Translations under genes and position numbers: made by a program
NCBI RefSeq assembly: GCF_000734895.2
Contig: NZ_CP011382.1
Span: 5,062,700-5,126,699, forward strand
Reading direction: 5' to 3'
Length of the DNA: 64,000 nucleotides
Source of the DNA: Calothrix sp. 336/3
GTDB lineage: Bacteria > Cyanobacteriota > Cyanobacteriia > Cyanobacteriales > Nostocaceae
The notes under the pieces: generated by a model
Database searches by the model: none
Seen by the model: only the letters and a program-made list of their open reading frames with translations
What the model was told of the DNA's origin: nothing
Part shown: positions 1-8,357 of the stretch, one piece after another
Numbering within the stretch: position 1 is the first letter of the stretch
Layout of the letters: the number at the start of each line of letters is the position of its first letter

Positions 1-884
1 TAAATCAGGCGATCGCCCAAGCTTTGGAACAGGCTAATCTTGGTTGGCAAGATATCGACGGTGTTGCAGCTACCTGCGCTCCGGGATTGGTTGGAGCATT
101 GTTAGTAGGGTTAATGGCAGGAAAAACCCTTGCTATGCTGCACAATAAACCCTTTTTGGGAGTACATCACCTGGAAGGGCATATTTACGCTAATTACTTG
201 AGTGAGCCAAGTTTAGAACCTCCCTTTCTCAGCTTACTAGTTTCTGGAGGACATACGAGCTTAATCCATGTCCAAGATTGTGGTGTATACGAAACTTTGG
301 GAACAACCCGTGATGATGCTGCTGGGGAAGCCTTTGACAAGGTGGCACGCTTACTGAAATTGGGTTATCCAGGGGGACCAATCATTGATAAATTAGCCCA
401 GGAGGGAAACCCCCAAGCCTTTCGCCTCCCGGAAGGTAAAGTTTCCTTGCCCCAGGGTGGTTATCATCCCTACGATGCCAGCTTTAGTGGTTTAAAAACG
501 GCAGTACTGAGATTAGTACAAAAGTTTGAAGCAGAAAATCAACCAGTTCCTGTGGCTGATATTGCCGCCAGTTTTCAGGAAACCGTTGCAAAAGCCTTGA
601 CAAAGAGAGCGATCGCCTGTGCTTTGCATCATAATTTGTCGGCGATCGCTGTGGGTGGAGGTGTCGCGGCTAATAGTGCTTTGAGAAGTCATTTACAAGC
701 AGCAGCCAGCCAACAACACATCCGTGTCTTTTTTCCACCCCTGAAATACTGTACCGACAACGCTGCTATGATTGCCTGTGCTGCCGCAGAACACCTCAAA
801 ATGGGTGACACTTCATCTTTTTCCCTTGGTGTCCATTCTCGGCTTTCTCTGAGCCAAATCAGAGAACTCTATACATTAAGCTAG
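1..884 (+). CDS. tsaD: TsaD, tRNA N6-threonylcarbamoyladenosine transferase (5' end outside window)
   Basis: TsaD is the catalytic subunit that transfers the threonylcarbamoyl group from TC-AMP to A37 of ANN-decoding tRNAs (t6A synthesis), working with TsaB and TsaE in the cytosol. The reading frame is open to the left edge: codons from base 3 read NQAIAQA before the first in-frame TTG at 24, so the gene starts upstream and about 50 N-terminal residues are missing. The metal-binding HxxxH motif (HLEGH) lies at about 168-182, followed by the SGGHTS nucleotide loop, the DDAAGEAFDK motif and GGVAANS, all in family order. The C-terminus is complete. It is convergent with the alpha/beta hydrolase that follows. 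Identification is secure. Confidence 0.95.
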   Translation, partial: NQAIAQALEQANLGWQDIDGVAATCAPGLVGALLVGLMAGKTLAMLHNKPFLGVHHLEGHIYANYLSEPSLEPPFLSLLVSGGHTSLIHVQDCGVYETLGTTRDDAAGEAFDKVARLLKLGYPGGPIIDKLAQEGNPQAFRLPEGKVSLPQGGYHPYDASFSGLKTAVLRLVQKFEAENQPVPVADIAASFQETVAKALTKRAIACALHHNLSAIAVGGGVAANSALRSHLQAAASQQHIRVFFPPLKYCTDNAAMIACAAAEHLKMGDTSSFSLGVHSRLSLSQIRELYTLS

Positions 885-967
885 ATGCATAATTAATTGC
901 CGAGGAGAAACCCTCCAGCTTTTCACAAGCTAGGCGAAGTAACTATAAATTTCTCTCGATAAATTTC

Positions 968-1873
968 CTAGAAATGCTGTAAAACTAGCCGACTAATTTC
1001 AGTAGCAACAGCATCGGGTTGCTCCAACATGGCAAGATGCCCACATTCTGGAATTTCAATCACGTTTTCACCGCAATATTGAAATGTGGGATGAAAACTG
1101 GCTAGATGGCGGACATATTTCGGTTCCATCACCTTATCTTCCGCTCCTGCCAAAAAATATACAGGTTGCTTGAGCTGTGCAACTAATTGCGGAAGACGGT
1201 TAATTTCTTCCTCTGTCGTTGAGTAAAGCAGCGTTCCCAGGGCAGCTTCGGGATCGGCAACCACAAAGTCTATCACCCGTTGACGCGCCCAGTAACGAGC
1301 TAAAGGACGAGCGACATGATTTCTAGTAAACAAAACGTCAATCCAGGGAACTTGGCTTAACCATCGAGGACGAACTTGGAGAAATCTCTGACCAACGGTA
1401 CGAAAATGCTCAAAAGCTTCCTTGAGATAAATACCGCCTCCAGCATTAATACAAATAACTCCTTGGACTATTTCTGGAAGTTTTGCTGCTCCCCAGAGGG
1501 CGATCGTTCCTCCTAAGGAATGACCTACCAACCAAGCACTTTTGATATGTAATTTCTCTAACAACTCTGCCAAGTCTTCTGCATAGGCAGATGGAGTATA
1601 AACCGATTCCGATGGATTGATTGTAAACTCACCTTCCCTCAGGGATAGGTCAAAATCATCACGAAAATTTTCTTCTACCTTGGGCTGAGATTGACCAAAA
1701 CCCCGTAAATCATAGGATAAGCATTGAAAATCTACGGATAGACGTTCAATCAAAGGTTGCCAGTACCCACGGCTATTTAGCCAGCCATGGATGAATATCA
1801 AGGTCTGAGGATAGGAGGAAGGAGCAGTCAGGTCGTAGGAATGGGAAACGCCTGATATTTCAATGTTCGCCAT
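968..1873 (-). CDS. Alpha/beta-fold hydrolase
   Basis: This 301-residue protein is a single-domain alpha/beta hydrolase, probably a cytosolic esterase or related enzyme of unknown substrate. The oxyanion-hole HGW lies at residues 29-31. The nucleophile elbow GHSLGG puts Ser at 119, a likely acid Asp is at 246 (GAEDK) and the catalytic His at 279 (CGHLAM), so the triad is intact. An insert at about 68-91 between strands is rich in acidic residues. The ATG at 1873 is a clear start. It stands alone, convergent with tsaD. The fold is certain, the substrate cannot be told from sequence. Confidence 0.85.
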   Translation of the reverse strand: MANIEISGVSHSYDLTAPSSYPQTLIFIHGWLNSRGYWQPLIERLSVDFQCLSYDLRGFGQSQPKVEENFRDDFDLSLREGEFTINPSESVYTPSAYAEDLAELLEKLHIKSAWLVGHSLGGTIALWGAAKLPEIVQGVICINAGGGIYLKEAFEHFRTVGQRFLQVRPRWLSQVPWIDVLFTRNHVARPLARYWARQRVIDFVVADPEAALGTLLYSTTEEEINRLPQLVAQLKQPVYFLAGAEDKVMEPKYVRHLASFHPTFQYCGENVIEIPECGHLAMLEQPDAVATEISRLVLQHF

Positions 1874-2093
1874 ACTTTTATCCTAACCCTAAGGTAGGCG
1901 ATGACAAAAGCAGGTAAAAGCTTGAGTTTTTTTGTATTATTTTTAACTTTACATCAATCAGTAAAAATTACCTGCTCCAGAAACTACGGCAACCTGAATT
2001 GAAAGTAATACCCCATCCCTAACCCTTCCCCGTATGCGAGAAGGAGAATCCAAGATTTTTTCATATTTCCTGGTGTATGCAATTCATGATTAC

Positions 2094-2813
2094 CTATTTA
2101 CCCATTAGCCTTTGTCGGACTCCTTCAGCAATTTTATGCCCTAAATATTCGGGAATCAGGCTCTCATTTGGTCCCAAAAGATAAAGGATTAAACGTGTAC
2201 GTCCCCGCCATACCAGTAGATTGGCATTGACGACTAGTAAATCTTCCTGCCAAATCGCGTACATCACTTTATAAAACAATCCTGGTTGGCTATCTGCTTC
2301 AATTACTAGAGCTGGTAGGTGAAATACTGGATCTACATAAAATTCAGTTTGAACCTGCTCCAAACCCGCATCCAAGTTGAACTCTACCGCGAGCATTTCT
2401 TCTACCTCAAACCGCCCTGCGAGGGCTTCTCGCACAGCACGACAGACATTCTCTGCGGTTTTTTCACTGAGAGCTTTATTTCCACGGGATACTAGAAGCT
2501 TAATGAACACCAGCATCGGTGGTCTAATTTGACCATACAAACTTAAACCATGAATTGTGAGCCCATAGGCTGCGAGAACGCCAAAAATATCACTGAGAAG
2601 AAAAGATTGGTTACGGTAGGCAAAATGCAAAGCACTTTTACTACCTTCCGGTTTCAATTCAATGACAGCACGTTTTGTTTTATACAGGCGGTATGCTAGT
2701 CGCAGATTTTGGAGTTGAATTTCACTACTGACAAATTGCTCATAAAATTGCGGGAACGCTCGATTAAAGCGCTTAAGAAGTTCCAGTGTCGAAGATTTTA
2801 AACCAGAAGCCAT
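2094..2813 (-). CDS. Tandem ACT-like domain protein, function unknown
   Basis: This 239-residue soluble protein has two segments that read as ACT-type regulatory folds. The first is at about 55-115 (a strand, then FLLSDIFGVLAAYGLTIHG, a typical ACT helix and turn). The second is at about 162-225 (ALVIEADSQPGLFYKVMYAI, then strands). ACT pairs bind small ligands, often amino acids, as in the C-terminus of GlnD, but no catalytic domain is attached here. I infer a sensory or regulatory role. The upstream stretch has no obvious operon partner. The ACT reading is from pattern only; a profile search would settle it. Confidence 0.6.
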   Translation of the reverse strand: MASGLKSSTLELLKRFNRAFPQFYEQFVSSEIQLQNLRLAYRLYKTKRAVIELKPEGSKSALHFAYRNQSFLLSDIFGVLAAYGLTIHGLSLYGQIRPPMLVFIKLLVSRGNKALSEKTAENVCRAVREALAGRFEVEEMLAVEFNLDAGLEQVQTEFYVDPVFHLPALVIEADSQPGLFYKVMYAIWQEDLLVVNANLLVWRGRTRLILYLLGPNESLIPEYLGHKIAEGVRQRLMGK

Positions 2814-3255
2814 CGTTGGGGATCAGACTCGCTTGCTGTCATTAAAGTTACAGCGTTTTCAGAGGATAGACATCAGAGATGTGGGATTTTAGGAGAAAGT
2901 AAAGCTGTAATCATCAAATGGATTAGCTGTTTGATTCTTTCCTTACTCACTATCGCCCAAATCACAGACTGTAATATACTTAACCTAAAATTGCCATTTA
3001 ACCGAGTAAGTGTTATTTATAATTCACCTTATCGATTGTTTCCTTTTGGTGAATTTCTCCTAGCCTTTACCACAAAATGCTAGAGTTGAAAATGATTAAT
3101 GTCAGATAAGCGCCCATTGGTCTATGCCTTCAAAACCACCCTGAAGACTCGAAATTGACTGAGGTTTCAGGATTATGATGGTTAATGCCCTTAAGCGCCA
3201 ATCTTTAATTTTTCATTGCCAGCCAATTCAGTTATACTACCCAAACCACGGTAGC
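2814..3255. other. Intergenic, nothing recognised
   Basis: This is the divergent spacer between the ACT-like gene and the acetyltransferase. It should hold both promoters, but I see no convincing -35/-10 pair, hairpin or small gene. If the acetyltransferase starts at 3175 instead of 3256, the spacer is shorter. Confidence 0.4.
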
Positions 3256-3789
3256 ATGGGTTTTTGGAAAACTTGGTTTAGTACGTCTGAAGCTGTCGCC
3301 ACAACTAAAGCTGCTTCCCTAGAGGAGCTGAGGTTAGATGGTGCTGCTAATCCTAATTCTGCAAATTTAGAGACTCGTATTGTTTTCAGTACGGAGCGGG
3401 ATATTGATTTATATGAGCTTGAAGAACTATGTGATGCTGTTGGTTGGTCACGCAGACCATTAAGAAAGGTGAAGAAAGCCATTGAACATAGTTTCCTGGT
3501 CGCCACGATGTGGCAAGTTCGGGGAAGCAAGAAACGTTTAATTGGTTTTGCCCGTGCCACTTCAGACCATGCCTTTAACGCGACTATTTGGGATGTGGTA
3601 GTACATCCGGACTTTCAAGGAAATGGTCTAGGAAAGGCAATGATGAAATATATGTTGAGAAAACTTAGAAGTGAGGAGATTAGTAATGTGACTCTGTTTG
3701 CTGACCCTCATGTTGTCGATTTTTACCGAGGTTTAGGCTTTATGTCTGATCCAGAAGGCATAAAAGGGATGTTTTGGTATCCACAGTAG
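3256..3789 (+). CDS. GNAT N-acetyltransferase, plastid Ycf52/NSI-like
   Basis: This GNAT-fold acetyltransferase transfers acetyl from acetyl-CoA to an amine. Cyanobacterial proteins of this look are relatives of red-algal Ycf52 and plant plastid NSI/GNAT enzymes. The acetyl-CoA pyrophosphate loop reads VHPDFQGNGLGKAMM (Q/R-x-x-G-x-G/A pattern) in the second half, followed by the family's HVVDFYRGLGF C-terminal block. I chose ATG 3256 (MGFWKTWF), giving 177 residues, because that opening is the one I recall in relatives. An in-frame ATG at 3175 would add 27 residues with a weaker look. The substrate is unknown. Confidence 0.75.
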   Translation: MGFWKTWFSTSEAVATTKAASLEELRLDGAANPNSANLETRIVFSTERDIDLYELEELCDAVGWSRRPLRKVKKAIEHSFLVATMWQVRGSKKRLIGFARATSDHAFNATIWDVVVHPDFQGNGLGKAMMKYMLRKLRSEEISNVTLFADPHVVDFYRGLGFMSDPEGIKGMFWYPQ

Positions 3790-3929
3790 GAATCAGGACT
3801 GCTTCACAAAACGTCATCTAAAATGGCTCCACTGATGTTTTTACATCGTTTTCGTAGACATAAACTTTTACTCATGCTATGATTGCTATGGCTTTATGGT
3901 TTTTACAAAACTTATAGGAGTCCAGTAGT

Positions 3930-4003
3930 CGGGATGTAGCGCAGCTTGGTAGCGCGCCTGCTTTGGGAGCAGGATGCCGCAGGTTCAAATCCTGTCATCC
4001 CGA
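3930..4003 (+). tRNA. tRNA-Pro (anticodon UGG)
   Basis: The 74-base cloverleaf folds cleanly. The acceptor stem pairs CGGGATG with CATCCCG and the discriminator is A4003. A D arm with AGCGCAGCTTGGTAGCGC is present, the anticodon arm is CCTGC-TTTGGGA-GCAGG with anticodon TGG, and the T arm carries GGTTCAAAT. The 3' CCA is not encoded. A terminator hairpin follows 18 bases downstream. Confidence 0.97.
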
Positions 4004-4020
4004 TTGATAAAGGAAAAATA

Positions 4021-4060
4021 AAAAACCTCAGACTGATTAGATAGTTTGGGGTTTTTTATT
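4021..4060 (+). terminator. Intrinsic terminator after tRNA-Pro
   Basis: Bases 4021-4034 (AAAAACCTCAGACT) pair with 4043-4056 (AGTTTGGGGTTTTT) in a 14-bp stem using two G-U pairs, with an 8-base loop and a T-rich right arm. It sits just behind the tRNA and is the likely end of that transcript. Confidence 0.8.
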
Positions 4061-4560
4061 TATTTCATAAGAAGATTAAATGTCTCAGAAAACCTGCTGA
4101 TTCGGTGAGGAAACTATCAAGCTACTGATATTTTTTATGACTCTCAGTTTGGGTATTTTGCGAAGTATGAATAATTTTGTATTTATATATTTCTTTGCGA
4201 ATACAAAATTAGAGGGCTAGGAGCCGAATCTGGGTGAGGTTAATGTGTAAATCAACCGTGTAAAAAAATACATCTGTGTGGGCATTGACAAGCGGAACGA
4301 TTTTATTCTGGGGTCGTCATCCATCACAGAGAAAAGCAATAGAATGGCATTTGTTATCTCACAGGTTAAAAAAACTTTTTCAGCCTGGGAGTAGAATCCA
4401 GCAGGCATCTACGATTTGTAGTTAATTAAGATAGCAGTATTGACAAATTCAGGTTGATGCAGTTGATAAGTAACAGCTTTTATATCGCCAGAGCTTGTTA
4501 ATTCTGTCTAAATCCAACCGGAAGTTTTCATTTGATGAAGTTTTGATGCTAGGAGAAGTC
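4061..4560. other. Intergenic, nothing recognised
   Basis: About 500 bases lie between the tRNA terminator and the Tic22-like gene. Short open frames on both strands have no family look and no ribosome binding site. The promoter of the downstream gene must lie here, but I cannot place it. Confidence 0.4.
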
Positions 4561-5361
4561 ATGAAATCATTGGTTCGCTGGGGCGCGGTTTTAGGGTTTG
4601 TGGGGAGTACTTTGGTAACGACTGTCGTTAGTGGTATTGCCCCAGTGCTAGCATTACCTGAGCAACAAATTAAGGAAAAGCTGGATACTGTTCCAGTCTT
4701 TTTGATTACGAATGACAAGGGTTTACCCCTGAGTCGTCCTCTCAAGGATAAGAATGGCAAAGAGAATGGTTCTGTGACTGGTGTTTACATGAGTAAGCAA
4801 GACGCACAATCATTTATCACGGAGTTGCGCAATGTCAAAGATAAAGACCCGAAGATGACGGAAATGGTAAAAAATCTTCAGGTGACTGCTGTGCCTTTGG
4901 GTTTAATTTACCAACAATTGCAACAAACTAAAAATCAACAAAACCGTTTGGTGTTTGCATTTAAGCCCGTGGATCAGGAGGTCAAAGGGGCGATAGAATT
5001 GCTGAAGGCAAGTGGTCAGGACGTGAAGCAATTTAAGAGCGTACCAGTGTTTGGGGTGAGGTTTGCTCCTGACAAGGGTTATGTACCAATTAAATTAGGA
5101 AGTGAGAATAAGGACTATATTCCCTTGTTTTTGAGTAAGCAAGATGCCCAAAATCTCTTGAGTCAGGTGAAGCCAAAATTCCCGAAAGCGGATATTCAAG
5201 TAATTGATGTGGATGGGGTAATTAAAACTTTGCAGGATAAAAATGAGGATTGGTTAAAGCAAGTGATATTCTTCCCGTCAGCTGAGGCAAGACAGTATTT
5301 GCAAACTTTGCCTAAGAATAATGCTCCGAACAACTCTAATCCTCCTGCGAAGAAAAAGTAA
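4561..5361 (+). CDS. Tic22 family protein (periplasmic, outer-membrane biogenesis)
   Basis: The product resembles cyanobacterial Tic22, a periplasmic homologue of the chloroplast intermembrane-space Tic22 that is thought to act as a chaperone for outer-membrane protein biogenesis. I place the start at ATG 4561, preceded by an AGGAG-type site at about 4550. The frame is open 22 codons further to a TTG without support. With this start the protein has 266 residues. It begins with a signal peptide (positive MKSLVRW, hydrophobic core, VLALPEQ cleavage region) and holds two similar halves with the PVFLITN / PVFGVRF and SKQDAQ repeats, the pseudo-duplicated Tic22 fold. The tail is Pro/Asn/Lys-rich. 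Confidence 0.85.
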   Translation: MKSLVRWGAVLGFVGSTLVTTVVSGIAPVLALPEQQIKEKLDTVPVFLITNDKGLPLSRPLKDKNGKENGSVTGVYMSKQDAQSFITELRNVKDKDPKMTEMVKNLQVTAVPLGLIYQQLQQTKNQQNRLVFAFKPVDQEVKGAIELLKASGQDVKQFKSVPVFGVRFAPDKGYVPIKLGSENKDYIPLFLSKQDAQNLLSQVKPKFPKADIQVIDVDGVIKTLQDKNEDWLKQVIFFPSAEARQYLQTLPKNNAPNNSNPPAKKK

Positions 5362-5461
5362 AGTTTTGATACCATTTTGGTGGTGCGATCGCTAAATCCT
5401 ATTTCTTCTAGGATTGAGTGATTGAAAATATGAAATTTCCATCCGAAATGGTTGTGTGTAG

Positions 5462-6358
5462 ATGGTAGAGCAACAGTCAGAGCTGGTTACGGGTTTAGAG
5501 ATATGGTTGTGGTGGAAGCAAGCAATCTCAGAGGCGATCGCCAATAATATTCCTGTCGCTGAAGTAGACTGGCTGTTGCAAGAAGTTGCTGGATTGGAAC
5601 CTTTAGCAATTCGTTTGCAATCTTTTAAGGATGCTCACCAAATCCAGCTATCTTTACCGATGGCAAAATTGGCAGCAGGTTGGCACAGACGAATCCATGA
5701 ACGATTGCCTGTGCAGTATATTACTGGAGTGACTTCCTGGCGACGATTTCGGATGGAGGTGTCACCGGCAGTTTTAATTCCTCGACCGGAAACTGAGTGT
5801 TTAATTGATTTAGTGGCTGAGGTTGCCGATCGCCAAGCAGTAGCAAATTGGGTAGACTTGGGTACCGGCAGTGGAGCGATCGCTCTCGGTTTAGCAGAAG
5901 TGTTGACAAAATGCCAAATTTATGCAAGCGAATATTCTTTAGATGCATTGGCGATCGCCAAAAGGAATGCCATAAATGCGGGTTTGGGCGATCGCATTCA
6001 TTTTTATCAAGGGGATTGGTGGCAACCCTTGGAATTTCTTCGAGGGCAAGTTGGGGGTATGGTATCGAATCCACCCTATATTCCCAGGGATACTGTATTA
6101 ACGCTGCAACCAGAGGTGACAAACCATGAACCTCATTTAGCTTTGGATGGAGGAGAAGATGGTTTAGATTTTATCCGTCATCTGATTCATACTGCTCCGG
6201 ATTATTTAGCTTCTGGGGGTATCTGGCTAATTGAGATGATGGCAGGGCAGGCAGAAGTCGTGAGAGACTTGTTAGGGAAGCAAGGAAACTATAGAGATAT
6301 TGAAATTCATTCTGATTTGGCGGGGATTGAGAGATTTGCCCTTGCCTATAGAATTTAA
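5462..6358 (+). CDS. prmC: PrmC, peptide chain release factor N5-glutamine methyltransferase
   Basis: PrmC methylates the glutamine of the GGQ motif in release factors RF1/RF2 with S-adenosylmethionine and so speeds termination of translation. The protein has 298 residues. The N-terminal helical RF-binding domain is followed by IPRPET (106-111), the SAM-binding VDLGTGSG (131-138) and the catalytic NPPY (203-206), all diagnostic. The ATG at 5462 gives the expected length. It is convergent with bvdR and the stop codons interleave (6355-6358), leaving no room for a terminator between the two. Confidence 0.95.
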   Translation: MVEQQSELVTGLEIWLWWKQAISEAIANNIPVAEVDWLLQEVAGLEPLAIRLQSFKDAHQIQLSLPMAKLAAGWHRRIHERLPVQYITGVTSWRRFRMEVSPAVLIPRPETECLIDLVAEVADRQAVANWVDLGTGSGAIALGLAEVLTKCQIYASEYSLDALAIAKRNAINAGLGDRIHFYQGDWWQPLEFLRGQVGGMVSNPPYIPRDTVLTLQPEVTNHEPHLALDGGEDGLDFIRHLIHTAPDYLASGGIWLIEMMAGQAEVVRDLLGKQGNYRDIEIHSDLAGIERFALAYRI

Positions 6359-7377
6359 TTTAGAATTAATTGACTCCTGTTCTCTACGACTGCGGTTAAG
6401 CCAGTTTCGGCAGAGCGGCGGGCAGCATCAGCAACTTTCAGGGTATAAAGACTTTGTTCTGGGGTGATATATAAAGGTGTGCCGTCAAATAGGCAATCTA
6501 ATACCATTTTGGTATCTTTAAGAAACATTCCCCGACGACTACCGACATCAATAGATATAGTTTCCCCATCATGAATTAGTTTACCAGAATTAACTTCAAA
6601 AATTAACCCACCTTTTTCCCCGTGAACTTCAAATTTACGCTCTGCTTGCCATAGGGTTTCCCCTTTCCCATAAATTACTTGCCCTAATAATCCATTGTGG
6701 AAATTCAATTGGGTGACACAGAAGCAACTTTGGTAATAATCAGGTTCCGTTTGCCAGAAGCGGTAGTGACAATTTACCGTTAACACTTCACCGAATAAAT
6801 CGATTAAACGGTGGAGACGGGAAACTGCGGCAATCATCGGAAAACCGAAAAGTTCGTGATTATAACTCCACTTGCGGGGGGCAGGATGTTGGGGGTTAAT
6901 GGTGTTGTAGCGGACGTAGAATACTTGTCCTAACTCTGGTAAATATTTTTGTAGGGCTTGGTGAGTACCTGTCAAAATTTCGATATGTTCAACATGGAGG
7001 AGGAGGTTTTGACTACGGGCAAGGGTGACAATTTCTGATGCTTCTTCCACATCTAGGGAGAGGGGGTATTCAATCACAACGTGTTTCCCGTGGGTAAGTG
7101 CTGCTTTGGCGATCGCCCCATGATCGCGGTTGACTGTGGAGATAAAGATGACATCCAGATCATCCCTAGTAACTAACTCCTGCCAGGAATTTACCACTAT
7201 ACATTCATATTCCTGGGCAAAATCGGCGGTTTTGACTGGATGATGTCCGACAATAGCAACTAGGTGCGATCGCCTATCATTAAGCAACGCTTCTGCACGC
7301 AACTTTGCTGCATATCCAGTACCCACCAAACCTACTGATACCTTCCCTCGTTTCAAAGCTGCTTCCGAGATATACAT
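6355..7377 (-). CDS. bvdR: Biliverdin reductase (Gfo/Idh/MocA fold)
   Basis: This enzyme should reduce biliverdin IX-alpha to bilirubin with NADPH, a branch from the phycobilin pathway. The 340-residue protein opens with the Rossmann loop VGTGYAA (about 18-24), has the EYPL motif at 103-106 and continues as the Gfo/Idh/MocA C-terminal sheet. It matches my recollection of Synechocystis BvdR (Slr1784) at many points: GTGYAA, RAE, HGAIA, LLHVEHIE, the NPAP/HPAP-RKW block, GFP, and GSRRGMF. The general family is certain; the BvdR call rests on recalled similarity. A perfect inverted repeat lies about 45 bases upstream (7422-7447). Confidence 0.78.
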   Translation of the reverse strand: MYISEAALKRGKVSVGLVGTGYAAKLRAEALLNDRRSHLVAIVGHHPVKTADFAQEYECIVVNSWQELVTRDDLDVIFISTVNRDHGAIAKAALTHGKHVVIEYPLSLDVEEASEIVTLARSQNLLLHVEHIEILTGTHQALQKYLPELGQVFYVRYNTINPQHPAPRKWSYNHELFGFPMIAAVSRLHRLIDLFGEVLTVNCHYRFWQTEPDYYQSCFCVTQLNFHNGLLGQVIYGKGETLWQAERKFEVHGEKGGLIFEVNSGKLIHDGETISIDVGSRRGMFLKDTKMVLDCLFDGTPLYITPEQSLYTLKVADAARRSAETGLTAVVENRSQLILN

Positions 7378-7421
7378 TATTCACCACCATCTTGCTACTG
7401 CGTTAATCACCATAACCGTCT

Positions 7422-7447
7422 CTGTACTATATAAGCTATTAGTACAG
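7422..7447. promoter_or_regulatory. Perfect 8-bp inverted repeat upstream of bvdR
   Basis: CTGTACTA at 7422-7429 is mirrored by TAGTACAG at 7440-7447 with a 10-base spacer. The centre lies about 57 bases upstream of the bvdR start, a typical operator position. I do not recognise the regulator. Confidence 0.45.
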
Positions 7448-7780
7448 ATGCTACCCTGGCAAAAATCTATTTTGGCTGATGCTGGGGAAAGAAAAAGGGT
7501 AAGGGTTCAACTATTCCTTTCACCTCCACCCTATCTTTGTTCTTTGACTTGCTGAATATTCATACTATGAGTCGGGACGACATACTAGGCAATCTATAGA
7601 TATATTGATTTTTTGCAGTAGAACTATAAATTTATTTAATAGTCTAGATAGTTATTATCCTGTTTCATAACAAAAACTTATCGTGACGAAGCAACTAAAT
7701 TTCATTACTAATCGCGTTAAAAATTCGGTTACATACTCTACTTTTTCTCGTAGTATCAGAAGTGAAGCAAAATTATTTCG

Positions 7781-7804
7781 ACGGCTATTCCATGGAAGAG
7801 CCGT
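7781..7804. promoter_or_regulatory. 24-base near-perfect palindrome in the petF leader
   Basis: ACGGCT at 7781-7786 pairs with AGCCGT at 7799-7804, and TTCCA (7788-7792) with TGGAA (7793-7797), leaving one mismatched pair. It ends 59 bases before the petF ATG. It could be a protein-binding operator or, in RNA, a stem-loop in the 5' leader. Confidence 0.5.
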
Positions 7805-7863
7805 ACCTATCCGTTTAGCTTTACTTATTACTGACCGTTTCCTGTAAAAGAGAGGATAATACA

Positions 7864-8157
7864 ATGGCAACTTATAAAGTCACACTGGTTGGAGATGGCG
7901 TAGATACCACAATTGATTGCGATGACGATACCTATATTCTAGATGCTGCTGAAGAAGCAGGTTTGGATCTACCCTACTCCTGTCGTGCAGGCGCTTGTTC
8001 TACCTGTGCTGGTAAAATCACCAAGGGTACCGTTGACCAATCTGACCAGTCTTTCTTAGATGATGACCAAATGGAAGCTGGATACGTTTTAACTTGCGTA
8101 GCTTACCCCACTTCTGATTGCACCATCCAAACCCACAGAGAAGAAGAACTCTACTAA
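7864..8157 (+). CDS. petF: Plant-type [2Fe-2S] ferredoxin
   Basis: This 97-residue protein is the main type of photosynthetic ferredoxin, taking electrons from photosystem I and passing them to FNR, nitrate/nitrite reductase, thioredoxin reductase and bilin reductases. The four cluster cysteines are C40, C45, C48 and C78 in the classic CRAGACSTC ... LTC spacing. The C-terminal EEELY tail is that of FNR-binding ferredoxins. ATG 7864 follows an AGAGAGG site. The leader contains a 24-base palindrome. It differs from a bacterial-type or heterocyst FdxH ferredoxin in the cysteine-loop residues. Confidence 0.93.
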   Translation: MATYKVTLVGDGVDTTIDCDDDTYILDAAEEAGLDLPYSCRAGACSTCAGKITKGTVDQSDQSFLDDDQMEAGYVLTCVAYPTSDCTIQTHREEELY

Positions 8158-8273
8158 TCCCGAATATTTTCCAGATTAGTCTCACAGACAAAAAAATAAG
8201 CAGCACAGTCAGACAAAAATTTGTTAATCTGGCTGCTTATCACCTACTTTGGCAAAAAGTCTAATTTCATATT

Positions 8274-8310
8274 AAGCAGGAACACCCAGGTTGTGATGTT
8301 CCTGCTTTAT
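8274..8310 (+). terminator. Terminator hairpin between petF and the ureohydrolase gene
   Basis: AAGCAGGAAC (8274-8283) pairs perfectly with GTTCCTGCTT (8298-8307), loop 14 bases, followed by TTAT. A second hairpin lies just before it (ATAAGCAGC 8196-8204 with GCTGCTTAT 8232-8240). Together they should end the short petF message. Confidence 0.65.
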
Positions 8311-8357
8311 CATTATTGAGAAATTGTTATCTTCACTTTTTGCTAAATCTAAATTTT

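Larger units (their letters stand above)
7378..7863. other. Divergent bvdR-petF control region
   Basis: This 486-base spacer carries the promoters of bvdR (leftward) and petF (rightward). It contains two clear symmetric sites, annotated separately at 7422-7447 and 7781-7804. An AGAGAGG ribosome binding site precedes the petF ATG. Open frames on the minus strand here do not look coding. Confidence 0.6.

Noticed and set aside
4217..4408. Minus-strand frame in the spacer before the Tic22-like gene
   Set aside because: No ribosome binding site and no protein character.
7605..7630. TTGATT and TATAAA as a petF promoter
   Set aside because: Spacing is only 14 bases and the -35 match is weak; not firm enough to annotate.
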